NCBI RefSeq assembly: GCF_002443155.1
Contig: NZ_CP023667.1
Location: 2,232,001-2,296,000 of the forward strand
Direction: 5' to 3'
Origin: Alcaligenes faecalis
GTDB taxonomy: Bacteria; Pseudomonadota; Gammaproteobacteria; Burkholderiales; Burkholderiaceae_B
Length of the DNA: 64,000 nucleotides
Made by a program: the position numbers and the translations under genes. The notes below the pieces were generated by a model, which was given only the letters and a program-made list of their open reading frames with translations, was not told the DNA's origin and did not search any database. Each line of letters begins with the position of its first letter. The first letter of the stretch is position 1. Of this stretch, positions 57,223-64,000 are shown piece by piece.

Positions 57223-57551
57223 TCTTTTTGCAACAGCGCCAACTTGTCGGTCTGAGCAGCCCAGTGCTCATGATCCGGCAAGGGCGCTTTTTGTTGAGTG
57301 ATGCGCTTCCAGGCCGGGTTCTCGCTCAAGGTCCGATTCAGCTCCACGTAGATCTGCTGATCGGGTGTCACATCCTGATCACTGACAATCGCCCCCACCG
57401 GACACTCCGCCACACAGATAGAGCAGTCAATACATTCGTCAGGATGAATGACCAGGAAATTCGGGCCTTCAAAAAAGCAATCCATAGGACACACCGTCAC
57501 GCAATCGGTGTACTTGCACTGGATACAGGCTTCCGTCACTACATAGGTCAT
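57219..57551 (-). CDS. fdxA: Seven-iron ferredoxin FdxA
   Basis: A 110-residue ferredoxin with a 3Fe-4S and a 4Fe-4S cluster. Cysteine motifs are CIQCKYTDCVTVCPMDC at the N-terminus and CIDCSICVAECPVGA near 40-54, the Azotobacter FdI-type layout. The C-terminal extension (about 45 residues, NPAWKRITQQK) is typical of FdxA. Low-potential electron carrier; partners unknown here. The gene is next to an efflux gene with overlapping stops. Confidence 0.95.
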   Translation of the reverse strand: MTYVVTEACIQCKYTDCVTVCPMDCFFEGPNFLVIHPDECIDCSICVAECPVGAIVSDQDVTPDQQIYVELNRTLSENPAWKRITQQKAPLPDHEHWAAQTDKLALLQKD

Positions 57552-57575
57552 GACACGGCTACTTCAACAAATAAA

Positions 57576-57638
57576 GACGGGGCATAGCATAACAGCTGAA
57601 CATGAACGTCATGTTTTCGCTGTCGGCCATGCCCCGTC
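57576..57638 (-). terminator. Long nested hairpin between Ntn hydrolase gene and fdxA
   Basis: Outer stem GACGGGGCAT/ATGCCCCGTC, inner stem AACATGA/TCATGTT around a three-base loop, with further pairing (AACAGC with GCTGT) between. On the minus strand it is followed by CTTTATTTGTT. It probably terminates the Ntn hydrolase gene but its size is unusual. Confidence 0.55.
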
Positions 57639-57689
57639 TATTCGGCCTGAATGCAAACCGTCCTGACACGGCCCGCACCGCTCATGGCC

Positions 57690-58763
57690 TTAAACAGCAG
57701 GCCCCTTCGCTGGCAAGAACTGGAAGGGTTTGGCTGGCTTGAAGTGCTCCAGCGCTTCACCCATATAGACCGTGCTTTGCTCAGGCCCCAGATCCAGCTT
57801 CATGACCTTGCCCGTCTCGGCCGAAAAGTCGACCTTTTTCATATCCACCCAGAACGCACCGGGGGACAGCACCGAATCAAAGTAGTACAGGCTGCGCTGG
57901 TGGTCGAACACCGTGCGCCAGCGTGTCGACGAGTTATTGGGCTGATCGGGCACCGTCATGCCGTAAGGGGTGGACGCATTACGCATCACGCTCAGCACGC
58001 TGGCCACGGCCTTGTCATCGCTCAGATTGCGTGGCACAGCATCAATGTAGAAAGAAGCGCGAGCAAAGCGGTCGGCAGCACGGCTGGTGCCCGGCAACAT
58101 ATTCATGCCTCCTACCGACTGCCAGTAATCACGAATAGCCAATTGCTGGTCAAAAGTCGGCGAGTTCGTCATCACCTGATACTTGCGGCTGTGGTGGATA
58201 TGCTGCTTGCCATCGATGTACTCAATAATGGCGCTATCACCCGAGGAGTCCGACATGGACAAATGCAAGGTCGCCAAACGCTCTTCATTGGGAACCTTGT
58301 CGCTGATCACCACGAAGGGGTTCTTTTCCAAGGCAGCCACCGCTTCAGCCACCGTTGCGAAGTTATCCAGAACATATTGCCCCCACAAGGACATGCTCAA
58401 GGTTTTGTCACCTTTTTGAGGGGTGGGGTACTCCGACTCCACCAACCACAGCAAGTTGACGTTCAGTCCCTTTTCATTTGCACCGTCTGTCGAGGCCAGG
58501 TCGTAACCCGAAGCAATCACGCTGCCATATTTGGATGTCCATTCAATCGACGAGGGACCTGCTTCACCGCTGCGCTTGGCGCCACGAGGAAAAATCCAGA
58601 GGTTGGTTCCAACGTCCAGCTTCCAGTCCATGGAACGACCGGTAATCACCTGACCGTTATCACCCAAAAAAACAGCTCGAGTACACGCCTGAGAGGCCGC
58701 AGGCACCAAAGCCAGCCCAACTGCGCAAGCCAGCAAAGTACGACGACATTTTTTTAGCAACAT
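57690..58763 (-). CDS. Secreted Ntn hydrolase of the choloylglycine hydrolase/penicillin V acylase family
   Basis: A 357-residue protein with a signal peptide ending ...AASQA and the mature N-terminal cysteine in CTRAVFLG (Cys27), the Ntn nucleophile. Further motifs: ITGRSMDWKLDV (Arg and Asp of the active site), ASGYDLASTDGANEKGLNVNLLWL, and an SPTFDQQL segment. Gram-negative members of this linear amide hydrolase group are periplasmic and include penicillin V and acyl-homoserine-lactone acylases, so quorum-signal or beta-lactam side-chain cleavage is possible. The substrate is not provable from sequence. Confidence 0.9.
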   Translation of the reverse strand: MLLKKCRRTLLACAVGLALVPAASQACTRAVFLGDNGQVITGRSMDWKLDVGTNLWIFPRGAKRSGEAGPSSIEWTSKYGSVIASGYDLASTDGANEKGLNVNLLWLVESEYPTPQKGDKTLSMSLWGQYVLDNFATVAEAVAALEKNPFVVISDKVPNEERLATLHLSMSDSSGDSAIIEYIDGKQHIHHSRKYQVMTNSPTFDQQLAIRDYWQSVGGMNMLPGTSRAADRFARASFYIDAVPRNLSDDKAVASVLSVMRNASTPYGMTVPDQPNNSSTRWRTVFDHQRSLYYFDSVLSPGAFWVDMKKVDFSAETGKVMKLDLGPEQSTVYMGEALEHFKPAKPFQFLPAKGPAV

Positions 58764-58954
58764 CTTTCTCTCCAGAGACGGCTAGCCGCCCAATCAATGA
58801 AACAAAAAACCGACTGTGTGCACAGCCGATACATTGGACACGGGTGTAACAAAAACAGGATTAGGACAGCGCGTCAAGCCAAGTGACAAGTTGTGGCAGA
58901 AGACCTACAGATACATGAAAAAGAGCTCTCTTGATTTGAGAAACACAGCGTTTA

Positions 58955-58979
58955 GATAATAATAACTGTTCTCATTATT
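58955..58979 (+). promoter_or_regulatory. Fur-like box upstream of TonB receptor
   Basis: GATAATAATAACTGTTCTC (58955-58973) matches the 19-base Fur consensus at 14 positions, and an overlapping register (58961-58979) at 12. It lies 20-45 bases before the receptor start, so iron repression is likely. Confidence 0.65.
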
Positions 58980-58998
58980 GTTCCTTCTTCTGAGTTTT

Positions 58999-61014
58999 AT
59001 GTCTCCCCTGTTCCCTCTCTCTCCGGCTGCCCGTGCCGTAGCCATTCTTGCTGGCTCCATCGCTCCTTTCTCCTGTACCTTGGCTCAACAAAGCGTCAAC
59101 CAGCTCGACAATATCGTGGTGACTGCTTCCGGCTTTGAGCAAGCGGTTCAAGATGCCCCCGCCTCCATCAGCGTCGTACCACGTGCCGAACTGGAAAAGA
59201 GAGCCTACCGTGACGTCACAGACGCATTACGGGATGTACCTGGCGTGGTAATCACAGGTGGTGCAAGTGGTAGTGATATCAGCATTCGAGGCATGGCGTC
59301 GGCCTATACCCTGATCCTGGTTGACGGCAAGCGACAAAACTCGCGTGAGACACGTCCCAACAGCGATGGTGCCGGTATCGAGCAGGGGTGGTTACCCCCC
59401 ATGCAGGCAATCGAACGCATTGAAGTGATCCGTGGCCCCATGTCGTCCTTGTATGGCTCGGAAGCCATGGGCGGTGTGATCAACATCATTACCCGCAAAG
59501 TCCACCAGGAATGGACCGGATCCTTACGTACGGAAGGGACCGTCCAGGAGGACTCCAAGTCCGGCAATATTTATCAAGGCAATTTCTATCTGGCAGGCCC
59601 CATCAAGAAAGACATGTTGGGCCTGCAGATTTATGGTCAGGAATCCCGTCGCAACGAAGACGAAATTCTTAACGGCTTCAATAAGCAGAACACCTCCTCG
59701 GGTACCGTCAAGCTGACCTTGACCCCTTCGGCCAACCACGACTTTACCGCCGAGTTCTCCCGTACTCTGCAAGAGCGTACGTCTACGCCTGGCAAGAGCA
59801 TGGCAGCTGAAACCTGCGGCAAGAACGGTAAATGCACACCCAACGAAATCTCCACCAGCAAGTATTCGCGCAACGTGTTCTCTTTGGGCCACAACGGCCG
59901 CTGGGGACAAGCAGTCTCCAACACCTACGTACAACGTGAAGAGATTGATAACCCCGGCCGTAGCATGTTCCTGAAAAACACCGAGTTCAATACGCAATGG
60001 AGCCTGCCTTTGGGCAACCATATGCTGACCTCGGGCTTTCAATATCTACATGAGCAACTGCGTGACACCAACAATCAATACAAACCAGATGTCAGCCGCC
60101 TGAGCCGCGAGCAATGGTCTGTCTTTGCTGAAGACGAATGGAGCATGACCGACAACTTTGCCCTGACCGGCGGCGTGCGCATGACTCACGACGAGAACTA
60201 TGGCAATCACTGGACACCCCGTCTTTATGGTGTCTGGCATGCCACCGAGCAGCTGACGTTGAAAGGCGGCGTCTCCTCCGGCTTCAAGGCCCCTTCCCTG
60301 CGTTCTGCCGTGGCGGACTGGGGGCAGATCACAGGTGGCGGCGGTGGCGTACCTGCTGTGATCGTTGGCAACCCGAATCTGAAGCCGGAAAAGAGCCTCA
60401 GCCAGGAACTGGGCATTGTTTGGGACAACCAGAACGGTATGGTCAACAGCCTGACGTTCTTCAATACCAATTTCAAAGACAAGATCTCTGAAACTCGCCG
60501 CTGTACAGATCCGGATGGCCTGCCTAACTGCCACGTTTTCCCAGGTGATCAAGGCTACAAATTCATCAGTGACCGCGTCAACGTAGACAAGGCCATCATG
60601 CGCGGTGTGGAAGCATCCACAACCTGGTCAATTACTGATGACCTGCGCCTGGCCGCCAACTACACCTATACCTACTCCAAGCAAAAGAGCGGGGACTTCT
60701 CCGGTCAGCCTTTGAACAAGATGCCCAAGCATATGTTTAACGCCACCCTGGATTGGGATGCCAATGAACAGCTGGGCTTGTGGACTCGCGTCAACTACCG
60801 TGGCAAGACTTCGGACTACCTAAGCCGCACCAGCATGGCTCAAGGCACCCCATCCTTCACTTTCCTGGATGCCGGCCTGAACTACAAAGTCAACAAGACC
60901 ACCACGGTTGGCTTTGGGGTCTACAACATCTTTGACAAGCGCGTCACGGATGAAACCTTTGATGCTGTGTATGACGGCCGCCGTTACTGGGCTCAGCTCA
61001 CCGTCGGTTTCTAA
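58999..61014 (+). CDS. TonB-dependent outer-membrane receptor (siderophore type)
   Basis: A 671-residue outer-membrane transporter. After a signal peptide the TonB box region reads LDNIVVTASGFEQ, then the plug domain (ASISVVPRAELEK, GVVITGGASGSDISIRGM, VDGKRQNSRETRPN, IERIEVIRGPMSSLYGSEAMGGVINIITR). The barrel ends in a terminal phenylalanine (YWAQLTVGF). It resembles the FepA/CirA catecholate-receptor group. The ATG at 58999 gives a plausible signal peptide; the longer TTG start was rejected. Fur-like site upstream and terminator downstream indicate an iron-regulated single gene. Confidence 0.93.
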   Translation: MSPLFPLSPAARAVAILAGSIAPFSCTLAQQSVNQLDNIVVTASGFEQAVQDAPASISVVPRAELEKRAYRDVTDALRDVPGVVITGGASGSDISIRGMASAYTLILVDGKRQNSRETRPNSDGAGIEQGWLPPMQAIERIEVIRGPMSSLYGSEAMGGVINIITRKVHQEWTGSLRTEGTVQEDSKSGNIYQGNFYLAGPIKKDMLGLQIYGQESRRNEDEILNGFNKQNTSSGTVKLTLTPSANHDFTAEFSRTLQERTSTPGKSMAAETCGKNGKCTPNEISTSKYSRNVFSLGHNGRWGQAVSNTYVQREEIDNPGRSMFLKNTEFNTQWSLPLGNHMLTSGFQYLHEQLRDTNNQYKPDVSRLSREQWSVFAEDEWSMTDNFALTGGVRMTHDENYGNHWTPRLYGVWHATEQLTLKGGVSSGFKAPSLRSAVADWGQITGGGGGVPAVIVGNPNLKPEKSLSQELGIVWDNQNGMVNSLTFFNTNFKDKISETRRCTDPDGLPNCHVFPGDQGYKFISDRVNVDKAIMRGVEASTTWSITDDLRLAANYTYTYSKQKSGDFSGQPLNKMPKHMFNATLDWDANEQLGLWTRVNYRGKTSDYLSRTSMAQGTPSFTFLDAGLNYKVNKTTTVGFGVYNIFDKRVTDETFDAVYDGRRYWAQLTVGF

Positions 61015-61036
61015 AAACACCGCTTCATGCAAAATC

Positions 61037-61065
61037 AAAAAACGGCCCTTCACGGGCCGTTTTTA
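61037..61065 (+). terminator. Intrinsic terminator of the TonB receptor gene
   Basis: Stem AACGGCCC/GGGCCGTT with A and T runs on both sides; works on both strands between convergent genes. Confidence 0.8.
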
Positions 61066-61087
61066 CATATCAGCTCAACCCAGCCAT

Positions 61088-61417
61088 TCAAAACTCCAGG
61101 CAGTCAAAAAACCCCGGCAATCTTGCATAGCTGTCCATGAGCTGATCAATCAGATACGCTCTGTCTCGGGTTTCCAGAGCCAGCAGGTTTTCCCGGTAAT
61201 CCTCGTCGGCCAAACCAACCGCACTGCGGCCGGGATCCACTCGGGCACCAGCCAGAAGCTCGGACAACTTGGGGTCTAGCAAGCCCTCCAGGGCAGCGCG
61301 CAAGGCCAGCTCTTGGTCAGTGAAACCAACTTGCCCGCTCTGACCAGCATGTAACGCCGCTTGCACTAGGGGCAACAACTTATCAATATCTTGCTTGCTA
61401 AGGTAAAACACATGCAT
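61088..61417 (-). CDS. Hypothetical protein of unknown function
   Basis: A 109-residue, probably cytoplasmic protein, mostly helical, with no signal peptide or membrane helix. Sequence landmarks are MHVFYLSKQDIDKLLPLVQ at the start, TDQELALRAALEGLLDP and RDRAYLIDQLMDSYARLPGF near the end. I do not recognise the family. The ATG at 61417 has GGAGA seven bases upstream; the upstream extension of the frame is not favoured. It is divergent from the outer-membrane protein gene, sharing a 100-base promoter region. Confidence 0.7.
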   Translation of the reverse strand: MHVFYLSKQDIDKLLPLVQAALHAGQSGQVGFTDQELALRAALEGLLDPKLSELLAGARVDPGRSAVGLADEDYRENLLALETRDRAYLIDQLMDSYARLPGFFDCLEF

Positions 61418-61517
61418 GACACGTTCTCCACGGATTGGTGATCGGCTGGTCCAGCATACCGAAAGAAACAAGACTGGCGCTAGTACGCCATCATTTACAG
61501 AATTAAAAAGGGGGCCC

Positions 61518-62333
61518 ATGACAATAATGCGTAAACTCACTCACTCCCGCTGGTTTCTGCTGGGATTATTGCCATTAGCGGCCCTGGCCCACGCTCAAGC
61601 GACGGGTCCCAATCCGGCTCCGCTGCCCGAAACCAAGGCTGGGGGCTCTCCACGTTACGCATTTCAAATCACCCCCTACGCCTGGATTACCGGCTTGTCC
61701 GGGAAGTCTTCGCCGTTCAAACGCGCCCCCTCGCTGGATATCGAAAAGTCCTTTTCCGATGTACTGCACGATCTGCGTGCCGCCGCCTTTCTGAACACCT
61801 GGGCGCGGCGCGACCGCTATGTACTCAATAGCGACCTGCTCTACGTCAACACACGTGAAAGCGAGGTGGTGGGAGGCTTGCCCTTGGTAGGCGCCGCCCA
61901 GGGAACAGTAGACACGCGCCTGTTCATGGCGACCTTGCAAGGCGGGTATCGAGTCTATGAAACCGAACAGGCCAGCATCGATGCATTGGCCGGTTTTTCG
62001 TATTGGGATATTCGCACCCGCGCCCATCTGAGCACAGCGGGCCGGACCAGACACCACGAAGAAAGCTTCAACTGGGTGGACCCCATGATCGGACTGCGTG
62101 CGTTCTACCGCTTCACCCCCGAGCTGTCCACTCATGCACAAGTACATCTGGGCGGCTTTGATGTGGGCTCACGTCTGAGCTACCAGGCCACGCTGACGCT
62201 GAACTACGACCTGTCGGAGCATTTCTCCTTTGCGGCCGGATACAAACTGCTGGATGTGAACTATCGTCGCTCCGGCCATGTCTTCGATACTCGCATGTCC
62301 GGTCCCGTACTGGGGCTGAGCTGGCGGTACTGA
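61518..62333 (+). CDS. Predicted outer-membrane beta-barrel protein, function unknown
   Basis: About 271 residues with a signal peptide (RWFLLGLLPLAALAHAQA, cleavage near residue 27). Then alternating hydrophobic/polar strands such as YAFQITPYAWITGLSG, RLFMATLQGGYRVY, ASIDALAGFSYWDI and a C-terminal aromatic end GPVLGLSWRY that fits a barrel-assembly signal. The N-terminal PYAWITG pattern is seen in a family of uncharacterised outer-membrane barrels. AGGGGG precedes the ATG. No function can be assigned. Confidence 0.8.
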   Translation: MTIMRKLTHSRWFLLGLLPLAALAHAQATGPNPAPLPETKAGGSPRYAFQITPYAWITGLSGKSSPFKRAPSLDIEKSFSDVLHDLRAAAFLNTWARRDRYVLNSDLLYVNTRESEVVGGLPLVGAAQGTVDTRLFMATLQGGYRVYETEQASIDALAGFSYWDIRTRAHLSTAGRTRHHEESFNWVDPMIGLRAFYRFTPELSTHAQVHLGGFDVGSRLSYQATLTLNYDLSEHFSFAAGYKLLDVNYRRSGHVFDTRMSGPVLGLSWRY

Positions 62334-62342
62334 TTGCACGTC

Positions 62343-62366
62343 AAGGGGCGGCCAGGACCGCCCCTT
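62343..62366. terminator. Stem-loop between convergent barrel and catalase genes
   Basis: Nine-base stem AAGGGGCGG/CCGCCCCTT with a six-base loop, but almost no T run on either side; probably a weak bidirectional terminator. Confidence 0.5.
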
Positions 62367-62377
62367 TACACCTCAGA

Positions 62378-64000
62378 TCAAGCCATACCATCTACCTGAT
62401 GACGACGCTCCCAGAAACGCGAGGCCACCTTGCCAAGCAGGTCATCCCCTGTCTTGATCACAAACACCCCCTTGTCCACGGATACGCCAGCCCGATCCAG
62501 CAAAGGCTGAGCGGCACCGTTGTGACCAATGGCCTTCAAGTGCCCATAGGCATCCGCCACGAAATCAACCGCGGCCTTGTTATTACACAGCTTTGAAGCC
62601 TGCTCCTGTGTCAGCAGCAAGGCGACCGCATCAAACAGGACCGAAGGGGCGCCTGCGATCTTTTCATCGGCAGCCAACAGGGTACCATCCGACAAGGTCA
62701 CCCCTCCGACCTGCGGAGCAATCAGCTTGACGGCCACACCAGCCTCTTGAGCGCCAGTCAGCAACATCTCCAGCAAACCCTTGTCCGCCCCATCCGTCAC
62801 CAGAATGCCCAGCATCCGGCCTGCAACAGGTGTTTTCTGAGCCAATATGGACAAGGCTTTAGAAGGCGTCATATCCACGGGTTTGCGAGCCGGTTTGGCA
62901 GGCGGCGGCAAATCCAGGCCCAAGCCCTGGGCCGCTCGTTTGGCCAGATCCTCATCAATCACACGCATATGCGAGAGCACTCGCACACGAACATGGTTAA
63001 GTTGAACCTTGGATAGCTCAAAGACCAAGCCGGCAATCAGATGCTCCTGCTCGACTTCCGTCTGCGAACGATAAAACAAACGGGCCTGACTGTAATGGTC
63101 AGCAAAAGACTCCGCCCTTACCCGCAGTTTCACCCCATCGTCTACCGTGCTGGGGAAGCTGCGAAATCCATGGGCCTGAGCACGGGGCCCAGCAGACTCG
63201 CCCGCCTCATCCAGGCTGTTAGGCTCATAGGTCGCACGTCCTTTGGGAACCTGGGTTTGCATCATGCCGTCGCGCTGCATGTTACTGAACGGACAACGGG
63301 GCGCATTAATGGGAATCTGATGAAAATTGACCGTTCCCAGACGAGATTTCTGTGTATCGAGGTAGGAGAACAAACGGCCTTGCAACAAAGGATCGTCCGT
63401 AAAGTCGATGCCCGGAATAATGTTGGACGGCAAGAAGGCGACTTGCTCGGTCTCTGCAAAAAAGTTGTCGGGATAACGATCCAGCACCATGCGACCCACA
63501 ATTTTGACCGGCACACTTTCTTCGGGAATAAGCTTGGTCGCATCCAGCACGTCGTAGTCCTGCTTGTCGGCCCATTCCTGATCGAAAACCTGCACGCCAA
63601 GCTCCCACTCCGGAAAGGCTCCGCTTTGAATGGCCTCGTACAAATCGCGGCGCAGGTAATCCGAATCCGCGCCGGAAATCTTGACCGCCTCATCCCATAA
63701 GGTCGACTGCAGACCCTGTTTGGGCTTCCAGTGAAACTTCACAAAATGCGACTTGCCCTTGGCATTCACAAAACGGAAGGTATGCACGCCAAAGCCCTGC
63801 ATCATGCGAAACGAGCGCGGCAAGGCTCGGTCCGACATCAACCACATGACGGTATGCAAGGACTCGGGCATCAGGGAGACAAAATCCCAGAAAGTGTCAT
63901 GGGCTGACGCTGCCTGAGGAAAGCCCCGGTCCGCCTCGGGCTTGACGGCATGAATCAGGTCCGGAAACTTGATGGCGTCCTGGATAAAAAAAACGGGCAT
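62378..64000 (-). CDS. katE: Large-subunit catalase (HPII/KatE type), N-terminus beyond window
   Basis: Breaks down hydrogen peroxide. The 540 residues visible start inside the catalase core ([21 protein letters not shown]) and run to the natural C-terminus. The proximal heme tyrosine is in [14 protein letters not shown]. Residues after about 390 form the extra flavodoxin/DJ-1-like C-terminal domain ([29 protein letters not shown]), which marks the large-subunit type of about 700-750 residues. The catalytic histidine and roughly 150-200 N-terminal residues lie outside the window, so the apparent ATG at the edge is internal. Confidence 0.95.
   Translation of the reverse strand: MPVFFIQDAIKFPDLIHAVKPEADRGFPQAASAHDTFWDFVSLMPESLHTVMWLMSDRALPRSFRMMQGFGVHTFRFVNAKGKSHFVKFHWKPKQGLQSTLWDEAVKISGADSDYLRRDLYEAIQSGAFPEWELGVQVFDQEWADKQDYDVLDATKLIPEESVPVKIVGRMVLDRYPDNFFAETEQVAFLPSNIIPGIDFTDDPLLQGRLFSYLDTQKSRLGTVNFHQIPINAPRCPFSNMQRDGMMQTQVPKGRATYEPNSLDEAGESAGPRAQAHGFRSFPSTVDDGVKLRVRAESFADHYSQARLFYRSQTEVEQEHLIAGLVFELSKVQLNHVRVRVLSHMRVIDEDLAKRAAQGLGLDLPPPAKPARKPVDMTPSKALSILAQKTPVAGRMLGILVTDGADKGLLEMLLTGAQEAGVAVKLIAPQVGGVTLSDGTLLAADEKIAGAPSVLFDAVALLLTQEQASKLCNNKAAVDFVADAYGHLKAIGHNGAAQPLLDRAGVSVDKGVFVIKTGDDLLGKVASRFWERRHQVDGMA

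Noticed and set aside
57651..58757. Long plus-strand frame opposite the Ntn hydrolase gene, and similar long frames opposite gyrA, rpsA, uvrC and other genes
   Set aside because: They mirror the codon pattern of strong genes on the other strand, show His/Gln-rich compositions typical of antisense frames, and match no family.
1..64000. CRISPR arrays, tRNA or rRNA genes, insertion sequences, prophage or integron pieces
   Set aside because: No spaced direct repeats, transposase or integrase genes, or tRNA-like cloverleaves were seen by reading; small tRNAs could still be missed without a covariance search.

Overview
The window looks like chromosomal DNA of a betaproteobacterium of the family Alcaligenaceae, most likely Alcaligenes or a close relative. 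This rests on recognised proteins and gene order: ompA-ubiG-gph next to gyrA-serC-pheA-tyrA-aroA-cmk-rpsA-ihfB-lapA-lapB-hldE1-hldD follows the Bordetella/Achromobacter order as I remember it. No database search was run. I saw no tRNA, rRNA, insertion sequence, prophage or CRISPR array.

Layout. 1-7.5 kb: an FNR-type regulator (cut by the window start) converges on a cbb3 oxidase locus on the minus strand, ordered [ccoI-like]-ccoS-ccoN-ccoO-ccoQ-ccoP-ccoG-ccoH-[small membrane protein]. Perfect FNR boxes lie before ccoN and before the ccoI-like gene. The second also faces a candidate small RNA on the plus strand. 8-16 kb: isocitrate lyase, queF, an MFS transporter, pgsA, uvrC, nagZ, acpS. 16-24 kb: a phenylacetate catabolic cluster transcribed paaA-B-C-D-E-N-G-I-K from one clear sigma70-like promoter. 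24-31 kb: orn, an M48 protease, rsgA, a Nudix CoA pyrophosphatase, rplS, a split lipoate ligase pair, a 64-residue membrane protein behind a LexA box, and a 1-Cys peroxiredoxin. 31-38 kb: acyl-CoA dehydrogenase, etfBA, a histone-deacetylase-family amidohydrolase, mltB, cysM, comEA. 38-54 kb: heptose synthesis, LPS assembly, ihfB, rpsA, aromatic amino acid and serine synthesis, gyrA, ompA, ubiG, gph. 54-64 kb: a LysR/MFS pair, ferredoxin, a secreted Ntn hydrolase, a TonB receptor with a Fur-like box, two uncharacterised genes and a large-subunit catalase cut by the window end.

How they work together. The FNR-like regulator probably controls the adjacent low-oxygen oxidase locus. The paa genes turn phenylacetate into a CoA thioester and oxidise it towards the TCA cycle, where isocitrate lyase feeds the glyoxylate bypass. 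EtfAB carries electrons from acyl-CoA dehydrogenases to the quinone pool.

Most unusual points: (1) a ccoI-like P-type ATPase that keeps all eight membrane helices and the CPC motif but lacks both cytoplasmic catalytic loops; (2) a candidate FNR-dependent small RNA with a seven-cytosine loop; (3) an SOS-box-controlled small membrane protein; (4) an EPSP synthase with serine at the position where Pro-to-Ser changes give glyphosate tolerance.
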